DNA from: CAZYFH01 sp965249175
GTDB taxonomy: Bacteria; Acidobacteriota; Vicinamibacteria; Vicinamibacterales; UBA8438
Reading direction: 5' to 3'
Assembly: GCA_965249175.1 (NCBI GenBank)
Contig: OZ252227.1
Location: 4,154,001 to 4,218,000, forward strand
Length of the DNA stretch: 64,000 nt
The number at the start of each line of letters is the position of its first letter. Positions within the stretch are counted from its first letter, which is position 1. This document shows positions 1-6,763 of the stretch, piece by piece. The notes below the pieces were generated by a model, which saw only the letters and a list, made by a program, of their open reading frames with translations, searched no databases and had not been told where the DNA came from. The translations under genes and the position numbers were made by a program.

Positions 1-121
1 GTCACGACTGTTCCGACTGGCGGCGTTGCGTCTCAGCTCGTCCCCGCGAGACAGGGCCACTACAGTCCTCGAATCCAGTAGCCGGCGCCGTAGCGACGCA
101 GGGTCCCCGCCAGCTTAGACC

Positions 122-181
122 CTACCGGACGCATAGCCCGGCGACGACTCCGGCGCAGGTCAGCGTTGTCTTGGTGACCAT
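122..181 (-). pseudogene. Short gene start with strong ribosome binding site, probably a truncated gene
   Basis: A 19-codon frame begins with ATG about six bases after a GAGGAGG ribosome binding site and encodes a basic, then hydrophobic N-terminus resembling the beginning of a signal peptide. It stops at a TAG. It lies 37 bases downstream of the DUF4097-like gene on the same strand, so it looks like the next gene of that operon, cut short by a nonsense or frameshift change. I found no convincing continuation in the other frames of the first 121 bases. It could also be a genuine leader-like small peptide. Confidence 0.3.
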
Positions 182-218
182 GCAGCACCTCCTCGAATGA
201 TCGAGCCCGATCCTGCGG

Positions 219-821
219 TTAGTACAAGCGCAGCTCTCCGGCCTTGAGATGCGCCTTGAGGAGGAACTCCCCGGGACCCCGCCAGTCGAGCGAGCGGAAG
301 AGGCCTCCCGTTGTCGTCCTAAAGGGGTCAGCCTGCAGCTCGCCGGCCCAGACCGATCCCTCGACGCGTCGGTAGTCGTCGGCATCCCCCACGTCGATCC
401 GCAACTCGCCCGCGTGCAGACGGATGTCCTTGTCGCCCACGATGTCCTCGACCGAGAGCTCGCCAGCCGAGAGGCGAATCGTGAGGTCCGCCCGCCGCGG
501 CACCTCGATGTCGACGTGGAAACCATTGCGCGGCCCGTCGTCGACGACGACCGTCGCGTCGGACCCCTCGACCTCGATGTCCGCCTGCACGTCTCGCAGC
601 TCGTGCTGATGCGGGACAGTCCACTCGACGCGGATCCGATCGTCCGGACCCGCCGAGATCCGATACCCCCCGGCCGACAGGTCCATCGAGATCCGGCCGC
701 CGGTGACGAACGGGGTGTCGAGCGATTCCGACGGACGCGTCTCGGCGTGTGGTTGGGTGGCGGCACCAACGAAGATAGCGGTGCCGAGCACAAGGGCGCT
801 CGCTGCGACTGACGTGTGCAT
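219..821 (-). CDS. Secreted DUF4097-like (putative adhesin/beta-helix) protein
   Basis: The 200-residue protein starts with a typical signal peptide (residues 1 to about 27). The rest is a run of short beta-strand-like segments rich in Asp and Val, with repeated motifs of the type SAGEL, HAGEL, WAGEL and KAGEL, as in the DUF4097 family. The start is the ATG preceded at a good distance by TGGAGG; the frame is open further upstream but without a ribosome binding site. It is transcribed divergently from the PadR gene. A paralogous protein lies at 60557-61438. DUF4097 proteins often sit beside PadR or HAAS genes, which fits this context; their biochemical role is unknown. Confidence 0.65.
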   Translation of the reverse strand: MHTSVAASALVLGTAIFVGAATQPHAETRPSESLDTPFVTGGRISMDLSAGGYRISAGPDDRIRVEWTVPHQHELRDVQADIEVEGSDATVVVDDGPRNGFHVDIEVPRRADLTIRLSAGELSVEDIVGDKDIRLHAGELRIDVGDADDYRRVEGSVWAGELQADPFRTTTGGLFRSLDWRGPGEFLLKAHLKAGELRLY

Positions 822-932
822 ATCGGACCTCCAGACGTGCCGGTCTCTAGAGTAAACGCAACGGCGGGGGCGGCGGTTCCGCGCCGATCGGTTTCCCCGC
901 ACCCCCGGGTCCCGCATCGGACGCTTCCTTTC

Positions 933-970
933 ATGTAGGTCGCGACAGACGCCGTTGTAGTGATCTATCC
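933..970 (+). repeat. Copy A of a dispersed ~40-bp repeat
   Basis: This intergenic segment contains TAGGTCGCGA, then GACGCCG, then GTAGTGATCTATCC. It aligns with the copies at 9659, 32940 and 43447 and with the copy split by the IS1182 element. Its arms (TAG and CTA) are weaker than those of the copies at 9659 and 43447. Confidence 0.5.
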
Positions 971-1027
971 ACGGTCCGTCCATTCCGGGCCGGTCGCCGG
1001 GTGCCTGAGACGGCCTCCTGTAAGTCA

Positions 1028-1056
1028 TTGACAGCTACTATGCATTAAGTTATAGT
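1028..1056 (+). promoter_or_regulatory. Sigma-70-like promoter of the first PadR gene
   Basis: A perfect -35 box TTGACA (1028-1033) and a -10 box TATAGT (1051-1056) are separated by 17 bases. Transcription would be expected to start about 1063, which is the first base of the TTG start codon, so the mRNA would have no leader. Confidence 0.7.
1038..1055 (+). promoter_or_regulatory. Candidate PadR autoregulatory operator
   Basis: The spacer and -10 box form an imperfect palindrome, CTAT-N3-TTAA-N3-ATAG (12 of 18 positions symmetric). A regulator bound here would block the promoter. PadR proteins commonly repress their own operon by binding such dyads; that this PadR binds here is inference. Confidence 0.45.
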
Positions 1057-1062
1057 GGGCCC

Positions 1063-1401
1063 TTGGACATTACTGACAACTGGACAACGCAACTGAGAAA
1101 AGGAGTGCTGGAACTGTGCATCCTCAACGTCGTGGGCCAGGCGCGCGTCTACGGCTACGACATCGTCAAGCAGCTCCGAGGCATTGATGCCCTCGTCATC
1201 CGGGAGGGCACGGTGTATCCCATCCTCAGCCGTCTCAAGCGCGATGGCTTGGTGCGCACGACGCTTGAGGAATCGCCAGAGGGCCCGGCGAGGAAATACT
1301 ACGAGCTCACGACACGCGGAAAGCAACTGTGCGGGCAGATGAACGCGTATTGGGACATCCTGACCCGCGGAATCGACACCCTCAAGGACGAGACGCGATG
1401 A
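1063..1401 (+). CDS. PadR family transcriptional regulator
   Basis: The 112-residue protein is a compact PadR winged-helix regulator. It contains the family landmarks LRKGVLELCILNVV, YGYDIVKQL, EGTVYPILSRLKRDGLV and ARKYYELTTRGKQ, followed by a C-terminal dimerisation helix. The start is a TTG; no better ATG or GTG lies in frame and no ribosome binding site precedes it, which fits a leaderless message. Its stop overlaps the start of the next gene (ATGA), so the two are translationally coupled. Such PadR proteins usually repress the membrane protein gene they precede. The ligand is unknown. Confidence 0.9.
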   Translation: MDITDNWTTQLRKGVLELCILNVVGQARVYGYDIVKQLRGIDALVIREGTVYPILSRLKRDGLVRTTLEESPEGPARKYYELTTRGKQLCGQMNAYWDILTRGIDTLKDETR

Positions 1402-2210
1402 TGAAGACCGCCCTGCCGACACTCACGCATGACGCCCAGAGTGACCTCAACCGGTACCTCAGTCGCGTCAAGAACGCCCTTCGGCCGCACGCGACCATCG
1501 ACGCCGACGAAGTGGAGCGCGACATCCGGGGACACATCGAGGCCGAGCTATCTGACGCCCCAGCCCCGGTGACCTCGGAACGCTTGGGCAGCGTGCTGGA
1601 CCGTCTCGGCAGTCCGACACAGTGGGTGCCCGCTGATGACCTCCCAGAGTGGCGACGGGTGCTGGTTCGGCTCACCGCCGGTCCAGAAGACTGGCGTTTG
1701 GCGTATCTGACACTGGGGTGCTTTGTCGGCGGGCCACTCCTCGGCACCATCATTGGACCTCGCCTGTTCTTCGCCACCATCCCGCTGTTCGTGACCAGCA
1801 TTCTGCTCGCCCGAGCGTGCCTGGCGCTGCTCGACGAGAAAGGCGAACCGGCTGGCGCGCGGCGATGGCTGCTCTACCCGCCGTTGGTCGTGGTCTATTC
1901 CGCCATCGCCTTCAACGTGTTTCTTGTCCCGCCGATGATAGCGGCCGTCGTGACGAGTGAATCCGAGCCCCGTGTTCTCGTCGAGTGGCTCCCGGAGCCG
2001 TTCTGGTTTGGCCTCTCGCTCGGGACGGCGCTGGTCGCCGGCACGTGGTGGATGGTGCTGGGACTCACCCTCGCGCGATGCAGACGGGCTGTGCGGTGGG
2101 TGTTCTGGCCATTCGCTAACGGGTTCGAGCGCCGTCTCGGCATGCGTCTGGCGGCCGGCGGATCCATCATTGCCCTGCTGTCAGGCGCAGCCTTCGCGAT
2201 GGTCCTCTGA
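1398..2210 (+). CDS. HAAS-domain (DUF1700-like) multi-pass membrane protein
   Basis: The 270-residue protein has a soluble N-terminal helical domain of about 95 residues (pattern LNRYLSRVKNAL, then DVERDI-like and GSVLDRLGSPTQWV) as in HAAS/DUF1700 proteins. Five or so hydrophobic segments follow, between residues about 110 and 270. The chosen ATG overlaps the PadR stop codon. PadR plus HAAS-membrane protein is a recurrent two-gene module in Gram-positives and Acidobacteriota, thought to act in membrane stress sensing. The C-terminus is entirely hydrophobic with no catalytic motif visible. Confidence 0.7.
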   Translation: MMKTALPTLTHDAQSDLNRYLSRVKNALRPHATIDADEVERDIRGHIEAELSDAPAPVTSERLGSVLDRLGSPTQWVPADDLPEWRRVLVRLTAGPEDWRLAYLTLGCFVGGPLLGTIIGPRLFFATIPLFVTSILLARACLALLDEKGEPAGARRWLLYPPLVVVYSAIAFNVFLVPPMIAAVVTSESEPRVLVEWLPEPFWFGLSLGTALVAGTWWMVLGLTLARCRRAVRWVFWPFANGFERRLGMRLAAGGSIIALLSGAAFAMVL

Positions 2211-2423
2211 CGCCGACCGCGATCGGGCTCCCCCTGGGGTGTCGCCAGCCACCCCACCCCCTTCCCGACGGGCCCTCGATCACGAGCGGTGGGCGCACCA
2301 CCGGCGGATGCCCTCCCAAGCGGGTCTCGGAAAACGCCGTCGCGTAGATCTTCGCGATGAAGGGCCCACCCTGCCGCCAGTCGGTGGGAACTTAAAGAGA
2401 GCCGGGAATAGATCGCGCGTCTC

Positions 2424-2589
2424 CTAGCAGCCCGTGGTGAAAGTCCCGCGTCGCACCGAGACGGTCGAGGCGCCAGGCTCGCAAGGCGCGAGGAGGGAGA
2501 ATACCGGGAGTATTTGACCGACGAGCGACGCCGCGAGCCGGGATGCATCGGCGGTCGAATGCCGCGGGACTTTCACCACGGGCTGCTAG
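2424..2589. mobile_element. 166-bp MITE with IS1182-type terminal inverted repeats
   Basis: Perfect 27-bp inverted repeats (2424-2450 and 2563-2589) begin CTAGCAGCCCGTGGTGAAA and bound a non-coding interior. The same terminal sequence bounds the full IS1182-family element at 3245-4722. The flanks carry a 5-bp direct repeat GTCTC (2419-2423 and 2590-2594), consistent with target duplication. The interior contains a small hairpin (AATAC/GTATT) and a segment GGGATGCATCGGCGGTCG that recurs at 50103. This is best read as a non-autonomous derivative mobilised by the neighbouring type of transposase. Confidence 0.8.
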
Positions 2590-2634
2590 GTCTCTAGAGA
2601 CAGGGCGGCGCCTGCCGCGTTCCCGGAGGAATGC

Positions 2635-3150
2635 ATGTTGCGACGAGTCGCGGTGATGTTGCTAGTAGGGCTGTGCCTCGTCGACGACGCCATGGCGCGG
2701 GCAGCGCGCGGTCAGGGCGTCCATGAGGTTCAGATCGAAGGCACGGTGCAGACGCCAGATGGGGCGGTGCTCCCCGGCGCGACCGTCCACATCTTCGGCA
2801 CGAGCCTGACAACCACGAGTGACGGGGACGGCCCGGTATACGTTGAACTTCACGCATGCGCCAGCACGGCTCATCGTTGTCGTCTACCTGAACAACTACC
2901 GCAGTGAAGATGCTGTGGTCGAGATCGACGGTCCATTGGCGACGACGGTCGACTTCACGCTGACCCCGGCGTTCGCCTCCGATGTCGCGGTCATTGCCGA
3001 GGTGCCGATGTTGAACGCGGCTGACGATATCAGTCGCATCACCCTCGCTCCAGAGCACGTCGAGCTCAGCAAGGGCGGGTTTGAGGCCCGACACGGTGGC
3101 GCCCTGTCCAGCGTGATACAGATCATCAGGAGCCACTCCTGTCACGGCCA
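2635..3150 (+). pseudogene. TonB-dependent receptor / carboxypeptidase-regulatory-like remnant
   Basis: The first frame (2635-2830) gives a signal peptide and the start of a carboxypeptidase-regulatory-like fold (GTVQTPDGAVLPGATVHI, LTTTSDGDG). The reading then shifts to a second frame which continues the domain (ARLIVVVYLNNY, DFTLTP) and jumps to a piece resembling the early barrel of TonB receptors (GFEARHGGALSSVIQI). Thus there is at least one frameshift, a large internal deletion, and a loss of the remaining barrel. A GGAGG ribosome binding site precedes the ATG. The remnant lies between the MITE and the IS1182 element. Confidence 0.6.
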
Positions 3151-3235
3151 CGATGCCAAAGACCCTGGCAGATCGCCGAAGTTACCGCTGAGCTCCCGAC
3201 CCTCGGATGATGACGGCCCTCGCCGGGACGCCCTT

Positions 3236-3244
3236 AGATAGGTC
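3236..3244 (+). repeat. Left half of a dispersed repeat copy split by the IS1182 element
   Basis: AGATAGGTC directly abuts the left end of the insertion element and matches the first nine bases of the repeat copies at 32941 and 43449. The expected continuation resumes on the other side of the element at 4723. Confidence 0.5.
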
Positions 3245-4651
3245 CTAGCAGCCCGTGGTGAAAACGCCCTTTCGTAGGTCGAGGGGCATGTGTTCGTGAC
3301 ACCGTGTCATAAGGTCGAGAAACGACGAGTGCGGCAGATCTTGCGCATCTCGCGCCCACGCGGGCGATACGAGGGTCCAGAGGCGGCCAAGATCAGCGAT
3401 CAAGGCCTCGAAGACGGCGACCGCGCGGCCTTGGAGGCTCCGCGGCGTGCCGACGCCCGTCAGCTGCCGCATGAGGAGCCCAAGATTGAACCCGCAGACG
3501 TGCACAAGCACGCGCTTGAGGATGTTGGGATGCCCACGCAGATGCACCCGGCGCAGCCGCCCGGTCTCGTAGAGATGCGCGTTGGGGCGTTCGAGCAACT
3601 CGCCCCGCCGTCGCAGCAGCCGTTGCCCACGCGTGCCCCGAATGCGCCGACGGTTCGCGTACACGGCGTCGCGCGCCGCCGCCTTGCCTGTCCAGTTGCG
3701 TCGCCCGCGGTCCGGCTCCGAAACATAACTGCGCACGCCGAGCGCGGCGAACGCCACCATCGTCTCGTTACTGTGATACCCCTTGTCCCCGACGACCTCG
3801 GCGATACCGGCGCCGGCCGGCAGGACGGCTTCGACGTGGTCGGCCGCCGTGATCAGGGTCTCGACCATCGTCGTCGTATCGCCGTCGTCGGCATCCTGCA
3901 CGGTGACGCCGACGATGGCCCCCGTCTCCAGGTCCACCGCATGCTCCGCGGTGTGCGCCAAGTGCGTGCGCCCGTCCTTCAGCTTCGTGATCTTCGCGTC
4001 CGGATCCTGCGGATGCGTCCAGTCGTCGTTGGAGCCTTTCTTCTTCCGTTTCCGGTCGAACCGGGCCAGCTCAGCGCGGGTCGGCGTGACGATGCCGGAC
4101 GCCTCGGCCAGCCCGGTCAGAAACGCCTCGTAGCCTTCGCCCGTGTCCCGGCGCACGATACTCCGCAATGCGGCGTTCGCTTCCAACGTCGTGGCATCGA
4201 TGCCGAGGGTCCGCCCGGTCACGAGCTGGGCGTCGGCCAGTTGCTGCAGCACCCACGTGAACACCGCTTGATGGGTCTCGACGTCGATCAGGCGCCGGGT
4301 GCGCGACAGCGTCGAGTGATCCGGCGGCGCCTCGTGCAGCTCGAGGTCCAGAAACTGCCGGATGCTCAGCGAATCGGCCGCCCGCCACGCGATCGCCCGC
4401 TCCGAGTCCAGCCCTTCGAAGTAGCCGAGCATCAGCAGCCGGAAGTACCGCCCCGGCGCCAGACTCGGACGACCGACGCCGTCCGCGTAGAACGGCGCGC
4501 ATTGCGCCTCGACGAACGCGTCGAAGCCCGTGTCATCGAGGATCCGATTCAATCGCTGATAGAACGGATGCGCCGCACTGCGAGGCAGGTCGCTGGTGGG
4601 AACCCACATCGATGCTTGCCGCGCCCGGCGTCGTCGTTTGCCCATCGCCAT
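3245..4651 (-). CDS. IS1182-family transposase
   Basis: The 468-residue protein has the family order: an N-terminal DUF772-type region (SLAPGRYFRLLMLGYFEGL, SERAIAWRAADSLSIRQFL, DHSTLSRTRRLID) and a DDE (IS4-type) catalytic domain with GIDATTLEANAAL, VVGDKGYHS and a C-terminal Glu-containing region around RRGELLERPNAHL. The reading frame is intact and of normal family length, so it may be active. The last codons and the TAG stop are encoded by the left terminal repeat itself. It could also act on the 166-bp MITE, whose ends are nearly identical. Confidence 0.9.
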   Translation of the reverse strand: MAMGKRRRRARQASMWVPTSDLPRSAAHPFYQRLNRILDDTGFDAFVEAQCAPFYADGVGRPSLAPGRYFRLLMLGYFEGLDSERAIAWRAADSLSIRQFLDLELHEAPPDHSTLSRTRRLIDVETHQAVFTWVLQQLADAQLVTGRTLGIDATTLEANAALRSIVRRDTGEGYEAFLTGLAEASGIVTPTRAELARFDRKRKKKGSNDDWTHPQDPDAKITKLKDGRTHLAHTAEHAVDLETGAIVGVTVQDADDGDTTTMVETLITAADHVEAVLPAGAGIAEVVGDKGYHSNETMVAFAALGVRSYVSEPDRGRRNWTGKAAARDAVYANRRRIRGTRGQRLLRRRGELLERPNAHLYETGRLRRVHLRGHPNILKRVLVHVCGFNLGLLMRQLTGVGTPRSLQGRAVAVFEALIADLGRLWTLVSPAWARDAQDLPHSSFLDLMTRCHEHMPLDLRKGVFTTGC

Positions 4652-4722
4652 GCGCGACAGTGTAGTACGCGGGATCGATCGTGTGTCGATCCCTAATAGG
4701 GACTTTCACCACGGGCTGCTAG
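3245..4722 (-). mobile_element. IS1182-family insertion sequence, complete
   Basis: The element is 1478 bp and is bounded by inverted repeats starting CTAGCAGCCCGTGGTGAAA at the left and ending with its complement at the right. It contains one transposase gene filling almost the whole length. I see no direct repeat in the immediate flanks (AGGTC versus TGACG). The flanks instead look like two halves of one copy of the dispersed repeat, so it probably inserted there, possibly without duplication. Confidence 0.85.
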
Positions 4723-4746
4723 TGACGCCGAAGTAGTTACTGATCC
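4723..4746 (+). repeat. Right half of the repeat copy split by the IS1182 element
   Basis: TGACGCCGAAGTAG followed by TTACTGATCC starts at the right end of the element and aligns with the second half of the dispersed repeat (compare GACGCCG and GATC-TATCC at 950-970). Confidence 0.45.
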
Positions 4747-4800
4747 CGTCGTAATCCATCGTGGCAGCGGTTGTCCGGTACCCTCCCCAGCACAAGAGCT

Positions 4801-4843
4801 GTTGCATTCCCATAGGTCGTCCGCTAGGGTGTGGGAACCCAAC
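4801..4843 (+). promoter_or_regulatory. Promoter and inverted-repeat operator of the second PadR operon
   Basis: A -35 box TTGCAT (4802-4807) and a -10 box TAGGGT (4825-4830) are 17 bases apart. GTTGCATTCCCA (4801-4812) and TGGGAACCCAAC (4832-4843) form an inverted repeat with 10 of 12 positions matching, one arm over the -35 box and the other over the expected transcription start. This layout suits repression by the PadR protein encoded just downstream. Confidence 0.5.
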
Positions 4844-4853
4844 AGGATCAGCG

Positions 4854-5195
4854 ATGTCCTCCAAAATTGACGTCTGGCGTGGCACCCTGGCGCTCATGAT
4901 TCTTCGAACACTCGACACGTTGGGCCCCCTCCACGGATATGGCATCGGTCGCCGCATCGAGCAGACCAGTGAGCGACTCCTATCGATCAACCAGGGCACG
5001 CTGTATCCGCAACTGATGAAGCTCGAGGAGGACGGCTACATCAGCGCGTCCTGGGGGGTGTCGGAGAACGGCCAGCGAGCGAAGTTCTACCGGCTAACGC
5101 GGTCCGGACGGCGACAGCTGCGGCGAGCCACGCGGGAGTGGGAGCAGGCGTCCCTCATTCTCGCGAAGTTCCTCTCGCCGAAGGACACGCGATGA
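4854..5195 (+). CDS. PadR family transcriptional regulator
   Basis: The 113-residue protein carries the PadR signature: RGTLALMILRTLDTLGP, HGYGIGRRIEQTSE, NQGTLYPQLMKLEEDGYI and AKFYRLTRSGRRQL. The ATG preceded by AGGATC is chosen over an in-frame ATG about 31 codons upstream, because the extra residues do not resemble the family. Its TGA overlaps the ATG of the permease gene (ATGA), the usual PadR-ADOP arrangement, so it probably controls that permease. The permease is now interrupted, which may leave the regulator without a target in this operon. Confidence 0.9.
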   Translation: MSSKIDVWRGTLALMILRTLDTLGPLHGYGIGRRIEQTSERLLSINQGTLYPQLMKLEEDGYISASWGVSENGQRAKFYRLTRSGRRQLRRATREWEQASLILAKFLSPKDTR

Positions 5196-5334
5196 CCCGC
5201 CTGCTGAGGCGGTTCGTCAACCTCTTGCGCCGGGAGCGGCTGGAGCGCGAGCTCGATGCCGAACTGCGCGCCCACCTTCAATTGGACATGGAGCGCAACC
5301 TGCGAGCCGGCATGCCGCCGGCAGAGGCGCGGCG

Positions 5335-6763
5335 GAGGGTGAGCTAATCTTAGTTGAAAATTGAAACGGCTCCAGACCCTGTGGTGTGATGACGTTGCAA
5401 AAGACGGACATCACCCCACGAGAGAGAGGAGCCACGATGAGTGTTCTACGTGCTGTCAGGAAGCGCAAGAAAGTTCGCAAGCTGGGCTCGGTCAACATCA
5501 TTCACCGCGAGGCCTACGCGGATCTGGAGCTGGACGCGAAGGTGGAGCTGATCCGCTCGCTGGTGCCCCTGGGCCTGATGCATGTGCAGGAGTTGCTCGA
5601 CCAGGAGGTGACGGCGCTGGCGAGCGAGCGCTACGTCCGGAAGGACGCGTCGGTCGGTGGACGCCGTCACGGCAGTAACCCTGGGACGGTGGGTCTCGCG
5701 GGGCAGCGCGTGCCGATTCGCGTGCCCCGGATTCGTCGCCTCGCAGGGAGCGAGATTCCGCTGCGGTCGTATGAGGCGTTGCATGACGACCGCGAGGTGG
5801 ACGACGCGCTGCTGCGACGGGTGCTCTACGGGATCTCGTGCCGCAACTACGCGGCGGCCGCGGCGGCGATTCCCGGGGCGATCGGGCTGTCGAGTTCGAC
5901 GGTGTCCCGGGGGTTCATCCAGGCCAGCGCGGCGCAGCTACGGGCGTTCCAGGAGCGGGACCTATCCGATGAGGACGTGGTGGCCGTGTTCCTGGACGGC
6001 AAGACGTTCGCTGACGCGACGATGGTCATCGCGCTAGGCATCACGCTGTCTGGGGAGAAACGCTTCCTGGGCTTCGTCGAAACGGACACGGAGAACGCGA
6101 CGGTGCTCACACCGTTCCTGCGGTCGTTGGTCGAGCGGGGCCTCGACCTCTCCCAGGGTGTGCTGGTCATCCTCGATGGCGGCAAGGGGCTCCGCACGGC
6201 CGTCCGGAAGGCCTTCCGGGGCCGGGCCCTGGTCCAACGGTGCCAGTGGCACAAGCGCGAGAACGTGGTGAGCTACCTGGCCAAGCACGAGCAGGCGGTG
6301 TGGCGTCAGCGTCTCCAGCGAGCGTACAACCGGCCGGACTACGACGAGGCCCTCGGTGCGCTCGAGACGCTCCACGGCGAGTTGGACGAGCGGAACCAGT
6401 CGGCGGCTGACAGCTTGGCGGAAGGCCTGGACGAAACCCTGACGTGACATCGATTGGGCGTGTACGGAGTGCTGGGCCGGTCGCTGAAGACGACGAACTG
6501 TCTGGAGTCGGTCAATGCGCTGGTCGAGGAACGCTGCGCGAAGGTAGATCACTGGCAGAGCTCGAGCCAACGCCACCGCTGGCTGGCGACCGCCCTCCTG
6601 GACATCGAACCGCGCTTACGAAGGGTGAGGGGCTACCGCCACCTTCCCACGCTTCGGGCCGCATTGAAGCGAGAACTGAAGATCGACACGACGACGTCGA
6701 AGAAGCAGGCCGCGTAAGCCATCGGGAGCCGTGGAGAGTTTCAACTAAGAATGGGCTTGACTC
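5335..6763 (+). mobile_element. IS256-family element IS-A, copy 1
   Basis: The element is 1429 bp with imperfect inverted repeats of about 39 bp whose conserved core is TTAGTTGAA followed by ACGGCTCC. It is flanked by the 8-bp direct repeat GCGCGGCG (5327-5334 and 6764-6771), the target duplication size usual for this family. It lies in codon 48 of the ADOP gene. Copy 2, of identical length and opposite orientation, is at 24693-26121. Confidence 0.92.
5437..6717 (+). pseudogene. IS256-family (Mutator-like) transposase with an in-frame TGA
   Basis: The ATG following GAGAGGAG begins a transposase with the family features DVVAVFLDGKTFADATMV (first Asp), GVLVILDGGKGLRTAV (second Asp), RALVQRCQWHKRENV, and TTNCLESVNALV (Glu). 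A TGA at 6445-6447 interrupts the frame between DETLT and HRLGVYGVLGRSLK. The frame is otherwise continuous, so the product would be about 426 residues if the TGA were read as sense. The catalytic Glu lies after the stop, so the truncated form should be inactive. The identical stop is present in copy 2. A substitution in a formerly sense codon is the simplest explanation; readthrough is possible. Confidence 0.85.

Noticed and set aside
3290..4696. Long plus-strand frame (468 codons) opposite the IS1182 transposase
   Set aside because: It is an antisense shadow of the transposase, with Arg/Pro-rich translation and no domain. High GC makes such frames common; the same applies to the long frames opposite the IS-B transposases (21091-22527 and 59217-60434) and opposite or alongside the DUF885 gene (53015-54817).
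6445..6447. The IS-A TGA as a selenocysteine codon
   Set aside because: The position is not a catalytic Cys in the family, the related IS-B transposase has Val there, and no SECIS-like hairpin was recognised just after it. Nonsense or ordinary readthrough is simpler.
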